From Qipengyuania flavescens (GTDB taxonomy: Bacteria > Pseudomonadota > Alphaproteobacteria > Sphingomonadales > Sphingomonadaceae), in assembly GCF_029688735.1 (NCBI RefSeq), contig NZ_JARULD010000002.1, positions 806,001 to 870,000 on the forward strand: DNA of 64,000 bases, in the 5' to 3' direction. Positions 54,894 to 64,000 of this stretch are shown in pieces (position 1 is the stretch's first letter; every line of letters starts with the position of its first letter). Below the pieces are notes generated by a model. It had not been told where the DNA came from. It made no database searches and saw only the letters and a program-made list of their open reading frames with translations. The position numbers and the translations under genes were made by a program.

Positions 54894-56698
54894 CAATGCC
54901 TCCCGAAAAGTTTCTCGACGTCTTCCATCGACAGTTTGACCCAAGTCGGACGCCCGTGGTTGCATTGCCCTGAACGAGGCGTGCGCTCCATTTCGCGCAG
55001 CAGCGCGTTCATCTCGTCCACCCGCAATGTACGCCCTGCCCTTACCGAGCCATGGCAGGCCATCGTCGCGAGCACGAGATCGAGCTTCTCGCCGAGCAGC
55101 AGCGCCTCGCCGTTGAGCGCAAGATCGTCGTCGATATCACGCAGCAGCTTCTCGGGATCGGTCCGGGCGATGGCGTGCGGCATGGATCGCACCAGCATGG
55201 CGGATGGCCCGAAGCGCTCGATGCGGAAGCCGAGTTCGGCCAGCTTCGGCGCGGCGTCCTCAAGCCGGTCGCAGGCGGTTTCCTCCAGCTCGACCACTTC
55301 GGGAATGAGCAGCACCTGCTCGCGCTTCACCGCATCCTCGGCCCCCGCCGCACGAAGGCGTTCGAGGACGAGACGCTCGTGCGCCGCATGTTGATCGACC
55401 AGCACAAGACCGTCCTGCGCCTCGGCAACGATATAAGTGTTCGCGACCTGACCGCGGGCGATGCCGAGCGGATAGTCCCTGTCCTCCTCCGCGACCGGCT
55501 GCGCCTCTTCCGCCCGCCCGCGCGGGGCAGCCACCACATCGGCTTCCATGCCGCGCCAGGCTTCATTCGGCTCGGACACGCGCGAGGGAGATGGTCCGGT
55601 CCAGTCGCGGCCCGAGAAGATCGAGCGAAGCGCAGGAGACGGTTCTTCGCGTTCGGGTTCCGCCTGCCAGCGCCCCATCGCGCCCGCATCGGGACTTTGC
55701 GCGCTGCGCTTGTCGCCGGTCGCGAGCGCCTGTCGCAGTCCGGACACGATAAAGCCCCGCACACCCTGCGCATCGCGGAAGCGAACCTCGGTCTTGGCCG
55801 GGTGAACATTCACGTCGACATCCTCCGCCGGCACGTCGAGAAACAGCGCCAGTACCGCATGGCGGTCTCGGGCAAGCATGTCGGCATAGGCCCCGCGCAC
55901 CGCGCCGGTCAGCAGCCGGTCCTTAACCGGCCGTCCGTTGACGAACAGATACTGGTGGTCAGCCACGCCGCGATTATACGTCGGCAGGCCCGCGACCCCG
56001 GTCAGCCGCATCGCACCCCGCTCCATATCGAGCAGCACGCCATTGTCCTTCAATTCGCGCGCGACGATCTGGGCGACACGGTCTTGCGGGGTCTCTCCGC
56101 CCTGCAGCGCGAAGATACGACGGTCGCCATGATCGAGCGTGAAGGCAATGTCCGGGCGCGCCATCGCCAGACGTTGCACTACATCCTTGCAGGCTGCGTA
56201 TTCGCTGCGAGGGGTCCGCAGGAACTTGCGCCGCGCAGGCACCTTGCCGAACAGGTTCTCGACCCGCACGCGGGTGCCGGGTGGAAGGGCAGCAGGTCCC
56301 TCGGTAGTCGTCTCGCCGTGGTCGACGACCCTCTTCCAGCCCGTGTCTGCGCCTTGCGGCCGGCTTTCCAGCGTGAAGCGCGCTACGCTGGCGATGCTGG
56401 GCAAGGCTTCGCCGCGAAAGCCTAGCGTCATGACTTGCTCGATCGCCTCGTCGGGCAGCTTCGAGGTCGCGTGCCGTTCGAGCGCGAGGCTCATCTCGTC
56501 CGCCGTCATGCCGCAGCCGTCGTCGGTGACCTCGAGGCTCGCTAGCCCGCCTTCGACCAGCTTCACCGCAATCCGGCTCGCGCCGGAATCGATCGCATTC
56601 TCGACCAGTTCCTTGAGCGCGGAGGACGGCCGCTCCACGACCTCGCCCGCAGCAATGCGATTGACCAGAGCGTCGGGAAGGCGGCGGATTTGCGGCAT
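54893..56698 (-). CDS. mutL: DNA mismatch repair protein MutL
   Basis: 601 residues. GHKL ATPase at the N-terminus: VNRIAAGEVVERPSSALKELVENAIDSGA, VTDDGCGM and GFRGEALPSIASVA, then NLFGKVPARRKFL and VNVHPAKTEVRFRD. The C-terminal half has the dimerisation domain with HAAHERLV and a closing GRPTWVKLSMEDVEKLFGRH. No metal endonuclease motif (DQHA...E4E type) is obvious; QHAAHER alone remains. A longer frame upstream is not coding. Divergent from mreB. Confidence 0.95.
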   Translation of the reverse strand: MPQIRRLPDALVNRIAAGEVVERPSSALKELVENAIDSGASRIAVKLVEGGLASLEVTDDGCGMTADEMSLALERHATSKLPDEAIEQVMTLGFRGEALPSIASVARFTLESRPQGADTGWKRVVDHGETTTEGPAALPPGTRVRVENLFGKVPARRKFLRTPRSEYAACKDVVQRLAMARPDIAFTLDHGDRRIFALQGGETPQDRVAQIVARELKDNGVLLDMERGAMRLTGVAGLPTYNRGVADHQYLFVNGRPVKDRLLTGAVRGAYADMLARDRHAVLALFLDVPAEDVDVNVHPAKTEVRFRDAQGVRGFIVSGLRQALATGDKRSAQSPDAGAMGRWQAEPEREEPSPALRSIFSGRDWTGPSPSRVSEPNEAWRGMEADVVAAPRGRAEEAQPVAEEDRDYPLGIARGQVANTYIVAEAQDGLVLVDQHAAHERLVLERLRAAGAEDAVKREQVLLIPEVVELEETACDRLEDAAPKLAELGFRIERFGPSAMLVRSMPHAIARTDPEKLLRDIDDDLALNGEALLLGEKLDLVLATMACHGSVRAGRTLRVDEMNALLREMERTPRSGQCNHGRPTWVKLSMEDVEKLFGRH

Positions 56699-56767
56699 TT
56701 GCGGATTGTAGCGATGAACGGGCGCGAATCCGAGATCGGGCGAGCGAGTTTCCACCGCTGCCCATAA

Positions 56768-57934
<1,167 letters not shown>

Positions 57935-57946
57935 GGGGGACTGCAT

Positions 57947-58837
57947 ATGGCGCCGACAGGCCAACGGCGCTCGGGCTATTCGCGAAGGGCGCAGTACAAT
58001 CTCTTCACCGGCTATATCGTCGCCGGGATCGGCGCCCTGATCGGTGCCGTGCTGCTGGTGCTGTCGTTCTTCCAGCCCCAGCTGTTCGGCGGGCTGCGAG
58101 GCGCGGCGGCCGATGGCGTGTCTCCGGCGACCGAGACTTCCGCCACGGTGCGCACGGGCAGCAAGAGCATCTGGGATTCGATCAGCGGTTATTACCGCGC
58201 CGGGTCCAAAAATGCCGAACTCAAGCGCGAAATGGAAATTGCCCGTATCCGCCTGGCCGAAGCACAAGCGGTCGAGCAGGAAAACCTTCGCCTGAAGGCG
58301 CTTCTGGGCTTGCGGGAAGAAGACATCGAACCTGTTGCCGTCACACGGCTGGTCGGCTCCACGGCGTCGAGCACGCGTCGCTTTGCCTATGTCGGGGCAG
58401 GCAGCGATCAGGGTGTCGAGGTCGGCATGCCGATCCGCTCGCCGCGCGGCGTCGTCGGCCGGGTGCTCGAAACCGGCAGCGATAGCGCCCGCATCCTGCT
58501 GCTAACCGACACCGAAAGCGTACTGCCGGTCCGCCGCGCGAGCGACGAAGTCGTCGCTTTTGCCGAGGGTCGCGGCGACGGCCTTTTACGCATCCGGCTG
58601 ATCAACCTCGGCATCAATCCGCTCGAAAAAGGCGATCTGTTCGTGACGAGCGGTGCAGGCGGATATTATCGCCCGGGTGCTGCCGTCGCGATCCTGGTCG
58701 AAAAGACCGACGACGGCGGTCTTGCCCGCATGGTCAGCGATCCGGCAGCGACCGACTTCGTTTCCATCGACCCGATTTTCGAGCCTGAAGCCGCTTTGGC
58801 AGTCGAGACGCCGACCGAAACCGAGCTGTCCGACTGA
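57947..58837 (+). CDS. mreC: Rod-shape protein MreC
   Basis: 296 residues. A single N-terminal membrane segment (YIVAGIGALIGAVLLVLSFF), a coiled coil around residues 80-115, then the beta-rich periplasmic domain with STRRFAYVGAGSDQGVEVGMPIRSPRGVVGRVLETGSDSARILLLTD (by parts: GMPI, GVVGRV). A scaffold that activates PBP2. The ATG is 13 bases after mreB; its stop overlaps mreD by one base. Confidence 0.95.
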   Translation: MAPTGQRRSGYSRRAQYNLFTGYIVAGIGALIGAVLLVLSFFQPQLFGGLRGAAADGVSPATETSATVRTGSKSIWDSISGYYRAGSKNAELKREMEIARIRLAEAQAVEQENLRLKALLGLREEDIEPVAVTRLVGSTASSTRRFAYVGAGSDQGVEVGMPIRSPRGVVGRVLETGSDSARILLLTDTESVLPVRRASDEVVAFAEGRGDGLLRIRLINLGINPLEKGDLFVTSGAGGYYRPGAAVAILVEKTDDGGLARMVSDPAATDFVSIDPIFEPEAALAVETPTETELSD

Positions 58838-59388
58838 TGGAGCGGATCGACCCGCGCGCACGCAGCGACGCTTACGGCAATCGTATCAATCGCTCGCATT
58901 CGACTTTCCTCGCGACGGTCGTGCCGTGGGGATCGATCCTCCTCGCGTCGATCCTGCCGCTGTTCCCGATAGCTTCCGCACTGCCGCTCCTGCCACCGCT
59001 CGGCTTTCTCATGTTACTCGGCTGGCGGCTCGTGCGCCCCGGTCTTTTGCCGGTGTGGGCCGGCATTCCGCTCGGCCTGTTCGACGACCTTTTTAGCGGT
59101 CAGCCCTTCGGCTTTGCGATACTGACCTGGTCGCTCGCGCTGATCGGGATCGAGATCCTCGAAGGTCGGTTGCCGTGGCGCGCCTTCTGGCAGGACTGGT
59201 TCACCGCTGGTATAGTCGTAAGCGTGTATCTGATTGTTGGCTGGCTGCTATCCGGCGCCACGCCCAACATCCATTCGCTTATCGCTCTCGTGCCCCAACT
59301 TGTGCTGTCCATCCTGCTTTTCCCCATCCTCTCGCGCATAGTCGCGCGGCTCGATCGCTTCCGGCTGCATCGCTGGAGGACGATCTGA
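58837..59388 (+). CDS. mreD: Rod-shape protein MreD
   Basis: 183 residues, about five membrane segments (PWGSILLASILPLFPIA, PGLLPVWAGIPLGLFDDLFSGQPFGFAILTWSLALIGIEIL in parts, AGIVVSVYLIVGWLL). GLFDDLFSGQPFG is the MreD signature. Partner of MreC in the elongasome. The stop and the next ATG share one base. Confidence 0.92.
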   Translation: MERIDPRARSDAYGNRINRSHSTFLATVVPWGSILLASILPLFPIASALPLLPPLGFLMLLGWRLVRPGLLPVWAGIPLGLFDDLFSGQPFGFAILTWSLALIGIEILEGRLPWRAFWQDWFTAGIVVSVYLIVGWLLSGATPNIHSLIALVPQLVLSILLFPILSRIVARLDRFRLHRWRTI

Positions 59389-61505
59389 TGGGCTTGCGCA
59401 ACAGGAACAAGCGGCGCGATATCGTCAGCCAGACGACGCTCGACAATGCCTTCGACCGACGTACCTTCACCATCGGCACGGCGATGGGCGGGCTCGGCGT
59501 ACTGCTCGCTGCACGCATGGGCTATATTGCCATTGCCGAGAACGAAAAATACGAACTCGAAAGCGAGAGCAATCGCGTCAATCTGTCGCTGATCCCGCCG
59601 CGGCGTGGCTGGCTGCTCGATCGCAACGGTGCCCCCCTGGCATCCAACCGTGCCGACTTCCGCGTCGACATCATCCCGGATCGCACGCCCGATCCGGACC
59701 GGACGGTCGCGGTCCTTACCGACATACTCGAGCTCGACGAAAACCAGTCCGCCGACGTGCTCAAGCGGATCGAGGACTCGCCCGGCTTTCAGCCCGTCGA
59801 AGTCGCCTCCGGCCTTAAGTACGATCAGTTCGCCGCTGTCAGCGTTCGCCTGCCCGACCTTCCCGGCGTCGTACCGCAGCGCGGCTTCTCCCGCTTCTAT
59901 CCGACCGGCCCGTCGGTCGGTCACCTGATCGGCTATGTCGGGCCCGCCAATGCCGAGGAGTACGAGGAGCAGGACCGCAACCCGCTGCTCATCACCCCGG
60001 GCTACAAGATCGGCAAGGACGCGCTGGAGCAGCAGTTCGAGCTTGATTTGCGGGGCATTCCCGGTGCGCGGCGTGTCGAAGTGACCGCATCGGGCCGTAT
60101 CGTCCGCGACCTTGAAACGCGCGAAGACGTCCAAGGCGATCCCGTTCGCCTGACCATTGACGGTCCGCTGCAGGATTATGCCGCGCGGCGCATCGGCCTC
60201 GAAAGCGGATCCTGCGTGGTGATGGATTGCGAAACCGGCGATGTGCTCTGCATGTCCTCCATGCCGAGCTTCGATCCGAACAGCTTCTCGCAAGGGATCG
60301 GCCGCGTGGAATATGCCATGCTGCGCGATGACGAGCGCGTGCCGCTGCGCAACAAGGTGCTGAAAGGGCTCTACCCACCCGGTTCGACGGTCAAGCCGAT
60401 GCATTGCATGGCCTTCCTCGATGCAGGCGTGAAGCCGGAAGAAACCATTGTCTGTGGCGGCGGCCGGCGGATCGGCAATCGCTTCTTCAACTGCTGGAGC
60501 AACCACGGCTCGGTCGACATGGCCAAGGCCATCTACCAGAGTTGCGACAGCTATTTCTATCACTTCGCACAGCAAGTCGGTTTCGACCATGTCGCGAAAT
60601 GGGCGCATAAAATGGGTTTGGGCGAAGAATTCCCCCTTCCCGTCACCAGCCAATTCTACGGCACCGTGCCCGATCCGGCGTGGAAGAAAAAGAAGTTCGA
60701 TCAGGACTGGCAGCCCTACGATACGGTGAACTCGTCCATCGGCCAGGGCTACTATCTCACCAGCCCGCTGCAATTGGCGGTGATGAGCGCACGCCTCGCG
60801 ACCGGCAACCGGGTCATGCCGCGCCTGCGCCTGACCGATGAGAAACCAAAGTTCGAGCATTTCGACTTCAGCCCCGAGGAGATCGGCTACGTTCGCCAGG
60901 CGATGAGCGACACGGTCAACGGACCCGGCACGGCCGGGCGCGCCCGCCTGCCGTTCGATGATATTCTCATGGCCGGTAAAACGGGTACCGCGCAGGTGGT
61001 TTCGCTGAGCATTTCGAACGGCAAGACGGGTCCATGGAAATATCGCGACCACGGCCTGTTCGTGTTCTTCGCACCCTTCGACAAGCCGAAATACGCCGGC
61101 GCGGTGGTGATTGAGCACGGAGGCGGATCTGGCTCGGCCTATCCCATTGCGCGGGACGTCATGACCTTCATGTTCGATCCGGCAAAGGGCATGGAAGCCT
61201 TGCGCCCGCTCGAAGAGCAATGGGGCGGCACGGCGCAGGAGCGCCTCAATCAGAAATATCGCGCCTATGCGGCGGCGGCCGGAGAAGCGGTTCCACCGGT
61301 GCCCGAGCGCGACGAGGATATCTTCGACCAGGTCGAGGCCGAAGCGCGTGTTGCGGCGCGGCAGCCCGAAGCGATCGCCGAAGAAGCCAACCCGTCGCGC
61401 GTCGATACCCGCTCTGCCCAAGAGGTGTCCGAAGACACCAACTCGGCGAGGCCGACTTCGCCCGGATCGACCCCACAGGCCACCCCGGCGGACGATCCCG
61501 AGTGA
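59388..61505 (+). CDS. mrdA: Penicillin-binding protein 2 (elongation transpeptidase)
   Basis: 705 residues. One membrane segment near residue 35, a PBP dimerisation domain with PPRRGWLLDRNGAPLASN, then the class B transpeptidase with active Ser-x-x-Lys in PPGSTVKPM, SCDSYFYHFAQ (SxN-like region), and KTGTAQVV (KTG box). Cross-links new peptidoglycan in elongation with RodA. The C-terminal 80 residues are a low-complexity, proline/acid-rich tail. Start at ATG 59388, one base overlapping mreD; a longer in-frame reading lies within mreD. Confidence 0.95.
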   Translation: MGLRNRNKRRDIVSQTTLDNAFDRRTFTIGTAMGGLGVLLAARMGYIAIAENEKYELESESNRVNLSLIPPRRGWLLDRNGAPLASNRADFRVDIIPDRTPDPDRTVAVLTDILELDENQSADVLKRIEDSPGFQPVEVASGLKYDQFAAVSVRLPDLPGVVPQRGFSRFYPTGPSVGHLIGYVGPANAEEYEEQDRNPLLITPGYKIGKDALEQQFELDLRGIPGARRVEVTASGRIVRDLETREDVQGDPVRLTIDGPLQDYAARRIGLESGSCVVMDCETGDVLCMSSMPSFDPNSFSQGIGRVEYAMLRDDERVPLRNKVLKGLYPPGSTVKPMHCMAFLDAGVKPEETIVCGGGRRIGNRFFNCWSNHGSVDMAKAIYQSCDSYFYHFAQQVGFDHVAKWAHKMGLGEEFPLPVTSQFYGTVPDPAWKKKKFDQDWQPYDTVNSSIGQGYYLTSPLQLAVMSARLATGNRVMPRLRLTDEKPKFEHFDFSPEEIGYVRQAMSDTVNGPGTAGRARLPFDDILMAGKTGTAQVVSLSISNGKTGPWKYRDHGLFVFFAPFDKPKYAGAVVIEHGGGSGSAYPIARDVMTFMFDPAKGMEALRPLEEQWGGTAQERLNQKYRAYAAAAGEAVPPVPERDEDIFDQVEAEARVAARQPEAIAEEANPSRVDTRSAQEVSEDTNSARPTSPGSTPQATPADDPE

Positions 61506-62620
61506 GCGGGATCGTACCCGATCCGATAGCCCGCCAGCCCTGGCGGATGCTCTTCCCGCTGTTCGTCCTGATCGGCTTCGGCGCGCTCGTTCTGTTTTCC
61601 GCGGCAGGAGGGTCTTGGGAGCCCTATGCTTCCTCGCATGTGATCCGCTTCTTGGTCTTCCTGCCGATGGCCTTCGTCATCAGCATGTTCAGTCGAGAAC
61701 TGGCACAGTTCTTCGCCTTCCCCGTCTACATCGTGATTATCGTCATGCTGATGGCGGTGGAGGCGATCGGTTTCGTCGGCGGGGGTAGCCAGCGCTGGCT
61801 CGATCTGGGCTTCATGCAATTGCAGCCGTCGGAGCTGATGAAACCGGGGCTCGTCCTCGTCCTTGCGCGCTTTTACGCCAACCTGCCTATCGGCCTGATC
61901 CCGACCTGGCGATCGGTCGTTCCCGCGGCCGCCCTGATCGGCGCTCCGGTGGCGCTGGTCCTGCTGCAGCCCGACCTCGGTACATCGCTCGCCTTGGCCT
62001 TCGGCGGCGCGGTCGTGATGTTCGTCGCAGGACTGCCGCTGCGCTGGTTTCTCGCTGCCGGAGCTGCTGCCGCCGTCCTCGCGCCGATCGCTTTCTTCTT
62101 CGGCCTCCAGCCCTATCAGCAGCGACGCGTCTTCACCTTCCTCGACCCGGAAAGCGATCCGCTGGGCGATGGCTATCACATCACCCAGTCCAAGATCGCC
62201 ATCGGTTCGGGCGGGCTGAGCGGCAAGGGCTTCAACGAAGGCTCGCAGAGCCACCTCAACTACCTGCCCGAACCGCAGACGGACTTCATCTTCTCGACCA
62301 TGGCCGAGGAGTGGGGTTTCATCGGCGGTCTTGTCGTGATCGCCGCCTTCGCCATGATCTTGGGCTGGGGCCTGAAAACCGCGCGCGAAAGTCAGGACCG
62401 CTTCGGAAAATTGCTGGCTACAGGGATGACGGCAACGATCTTCTTCTACGTCGCGATCAATCTCATGATGGTCATGGGGCTCGCGCCCGTTGTGGGCATC
62501 CCCCTACCCTTTATGAGCCATGGCGGCAGCTCGATGATGACGAACATGATCTGCATCGGATCGCTGATGATGGTCGCCCGCTGGAACCGCCGGGCCCCGC
62601 GCACCGGCCTCATTTCCTGA
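61502..62620 (+). CDS. rodA: Peptidoglycan polymerase RodA
   Basis: 372 residues, about ten membrane segments, SEDS family glycosyltransferase that polymerises lipid II alongside PBP2. GGSQRWLDLGFMQLQPSELMKPGLVL, LLQPDLGTSLALAFGGAVVMF, LPEPQTDFIFSTMAEEWGFIGGL and GIPLPFMSHGGSSMMTNM carry the SEDS motifs including the Asp in the DFIFS loop. Starts with GTG, 4 bases inside mrdA. Last gene of the mre-rod operon. Confidence 0.96.
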   Translation: MSGIVPDPIARQPWRMLFPLFVLIGFGALVLFSAAGGSWEPYASSHVIRFLVFLPMAFVISMFSRELAQFFAFPVYIVIIVMLMAVEAIGFVGGGSQRWLDLGFMQLQPSELMKPGLVLVLARFYANLPIGLIPTWRSVVPAAALIGAPVALVLLQPDLGTSLALAFGGAVVMFVAGLPLRWFLAAGAAAAVLAPIAFFFGLQPYQQRRVFTFLDPESDPLGDGYHITQSKIAIGSGGLSGKGFNEGSQSHLNYLPEPQTDFIFSTMAEEWGFIGGLVVIAAFAMILGWGLKTARESQDRFGKLLATGMTATIFFYVAINLMMVMGLAPVVGIPLPFMSHGGSSMMTNMICIGSLMMVARWNRRAPRTGLIS

Positions 62621-62730
62621 ACGCACCTCGGGCGACCGGAAAAAGCCCTTTTAATCGCTAGCAGGCCAGCTATATGAGCGCCTCCCCGATTCGGGGCGCC
62701 CATCCACGGGCGAGCGGCAAGCCGCAGTGT

Positions 62731-62806
<76 letters not shown>

Positions 62807-62870
62807 TTTTTCTTTAATTTCATTGTGCGACTTTCGCTGTCACAGGCGGAATGCGCCACACCCGTATGCA

Positions 62871-62908
62871 ATGTGATTGCGTTGTTTGACATCACATTTC
62901 GATGTGAT
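62871..62908. promoter_or_regulatory. Palindromic operator upstream of the HTH-RibB gene
   Basis: ATCACAT (62891-62897) and ATGTGAT (62902-62908) form a perfect 7-bp inverted repeat with a 4-base centre, 13 bases before the ATG. A third copy, ATGTGAT, sits at 62871-62877, 31 bases from the second. TTGACA (62886-62891) overlaps the palindrome. Likely bound by a HTH protein, possibly RibB itself. Confidence 0.5.
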
Positions 62909-62921
62909 AGTCAGCCGAGCC

Positions 62922-64000
62922 ATGAACACTATCGACAAAGTTCGCTCGCTCGTCTCGCAGGGCCTGATGACCCGTGCTGGCCTCGCCCGCGCAGCCGGGT
63001 TGCATGCCAATACCCTGCGCGATTGCGCCGATGACGGCTGGAACCCGACCGCCGATACGCTCGCAAAGCTTGAGGCCTTCCTTGAGGCGAACGACGAAAC
63101 GCCGGTCATCGTCGGGGCCGAGGAGATCATCAACGAAGCCCGCAATGGCCGGATGTACATTCTCGTCGATGACGAGGACCGCGAGAACGAGGGGGATCTC
63201 ATCATCCCTGCGCAGATGGCGACGCCCGATGCGATCAATTTCATGGCCACCCACGGCCGCGGACTCATCTGCCTATCGCTCGACCGCAAGCGGGTCGAGG
63301 CGCTCGGTCTAGAACCGATGAGCCGCGACAATCGCGAAAGCATGCAGACCGCTTTTACCACCTCGATCGAGGCCAAGACCGGTGTCACCACCGGCATCAG
63401 CGCGGCAGACCGTGCGCGGACCGTGTCGGTCGCCATCGATGCGAGCAAGGGGCCGGACGATATCGTCACTCCGGGCCACGTCTTCCCCCTCGCCGCGCGC
63501 GACGGCGGGGTCCTCGTGCGCGCCGGCCATACCGAGGCGGCGGTAGATATCTCGCGCCTCGCGGGTCTCAATCCGGCGGGCGTCATCTGCGAAATCATGA
63601 ACGAGGACGGCACAATGGCCCGCCTCGACGACCTCGTCACGTTCGCGCGCAAGCACGAAATGAAGATCGGCACGATCCGCGACCTGATCGAATATCGCAT
63701 GCGCAACGACCACCTCGTCGAGCGCGTCGCCGAAGACACTTTCGAGTCCGACTATGGCGGCGCATGGCGGATGATGATCTATCGCAACACGGTCGACGGC
63801 AGCGAGAGCTATGTCCTGCAGAAGGGCGAAGTGAAGCCCGGCGAACCCACCCTCGCCCGCGTCCATCCGATCTCGATCTTCGACGACGTGCTCGGCAAGC
63901 CGGGGGCGCGCAAGCGCACCTTGCAGCGGGCGATGCAGGCAGTCGGCGATCATGGCTCGGGCGTGATCGTAATCATCACTGGCCGTCCGGCGAGCGGCTA
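62922..64000 (+). CDS. ribB: HTH-RibB-X: dihydroxybutanone phosphate synthase with extra domains, 3' end missing
   Basis: At least 359 residues, running off the right edge. Residues 1-60 are a helix-turn-helix-like domain (SLVSQGLMTRAGLARAAGLHANTLRD). Residues 65-265 are 3,4-dihydroxy-2-butanone 4-phosphate synthase (ribulose 5-phosphate to the 4-carbon riboflavin precursor): VDDEDRENEGDLI (acidic Mg loop), THGRGLICLSL, DTTSIEAKTGVTTGISAADR-like TTSIEAKTGVTTGISAADRA, and TPGHVFPL, RAGHTEAAVDISRLAG. From about residue 285 comes a domain resembling GTP cyclohydrolase II but without its three zinc cysteines (ARVHPISIFDDVLGKPGARK), so it is probably inactive: a RibBX-type protein. Confidence 0.9.
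   Translation, partial: MNTIDKVRSLVSQGLMTRAGLARAAGLHANTLRDCADDGWNPTADTLAKLEAFLEANDETPVIVGAEEIINEARNGRMYILVDDEDRENEGDLIIPAQMATPDAINFMATHGRGLICLSLDRKRVEALGLEPMSRDNRESMQTAFTTSIEAKTGVTTGISAADRARTVSVAIDASKGPDDIVTPGHVFPLAARDGGVLVRAGHTEAAVDISRLAGLNPAGVICEIMNEDGTMARLDDLVTFARKHEMKIGTIRDLIEYRMRNDHLVERVAEDTFESDYGGAWRMMIYRNTVDGSESYVLQKGEVKPGEPTLARVHPISIFDDVLGKPGARKRTLQRAMQAVGDHGSGVIVIITGRPASG

Noticed and set aside
59100-61421. A 773-codon open frame antisense to mrdA
   Set aside because: It lies opposite a certain penicillin-binding protein and reflects GC-rich codon bias; no family resemblance in the translation.
62807-62921. FMN riboswitch before ribB
   Set aside because: The leader is too short and lacks the multi-stem conserved core; palindromic DNA sites are seen instead.

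Overview
The window is GC-rich chromosomal DNA, almost fully coding, with short gaps between genes and many 4-base ATGA start/stop overlaps. Gene content points to an alphaproteobacterium of the order Sphingomonadales, probably the Erythrobacter group. The pointers are an UrcA-family protein, a 'cistern'-type PEP-CTERM protein, a vgr-related zincin, the hrcA-grpE and rph-rdgB-hemW order, glyQ-glyS-ppdK, and a RibB enzyme with an extra N-terminal helix-turn-helix. This assignment is inference from family knowledge; no 16S gene is present. I saw no insertion sequence, prophage or CRISPR array.

Layout. 1-5.6 kb: heat-shock chaperones (dnaK cut by the left edge, grpE, hrcA) mixed with a copper-chaperone lipoprotein, a zincin-like protein with no ordinary start codon, a glycine-zipper lipoprotein and a DUF885 peptidase-like protein. 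5.6-12.5 kb: RNase PH, RdgB, a CAP-domain protein, HemW, a XerC-type recombinase, DedA, glutathione synthase, YraN and RsmI. 12.5-20.7 kb: an LpoA-like lipoprotein, parE, an alpha/beta-hydrolase-OsmC fusion, and a MoxR/VWA pair split by an opposing soluble chemoreceptor gene. 20.7-26.0 kb: DUF817, a small exported protein, then a minus-strand cluster of DOMON-like protein, NamZ-type exo-muramidase, aspartyl-hydroxylase-like oxygenase and MFS transporter. 26.0-33.6 kb: tyrS, a PilZ protein, MFS-cysK-dienelactone hydrolase, acyl-CoA dehydrogenase with a MerR regulator, and hisI. 33.6-41.3 kb: a structured, terminator-ended intergenic region, comF, a methyltransferase, ppdK and glyS-glyQ. 41.3-54.9 kb: UrcA, a micropeptide/HTH/membrane-protein cassette, tandem GumN-like proteins, and rplY-pth-[PEP-CTERM, TPR, SDR]-ychF. 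These are followed by a phosphodiesterase, DUF1206, a glutaredoxin-MauE fusion, a MaoC dehydratase and a lipoprotein. 54.9-64.0 kb: mutL, the rod-shape operon mreBCD-mrdA-rodA, tRNA-Lys(CTT) and the start of a three-part HTH-RibB-X gene cut by the right edge.

How the genes fit together. Most are housekeeping: protein folding, tRNA charging, RNA processing, DNA topology and repair, redox (glutathione, cysteine, glutaredoxin) and cell-wall elongation. The wall theme recurs (LpoA-like, NamZ, Mre/Rod).

The least explained signals are regulatory. They are a palindrome in front of the HTH-containing ribB, a GC-box operator inside the promoter of the glutaredoxin-MauE gene, and a palindrome in front of the MerR regulator. 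Others are a hairpin that exposes the Shine-Dalgarno of the PilZ gene, bracketed GTCAG repeats at the urcA promoter, and a candidate small RNA between comF and hisI.
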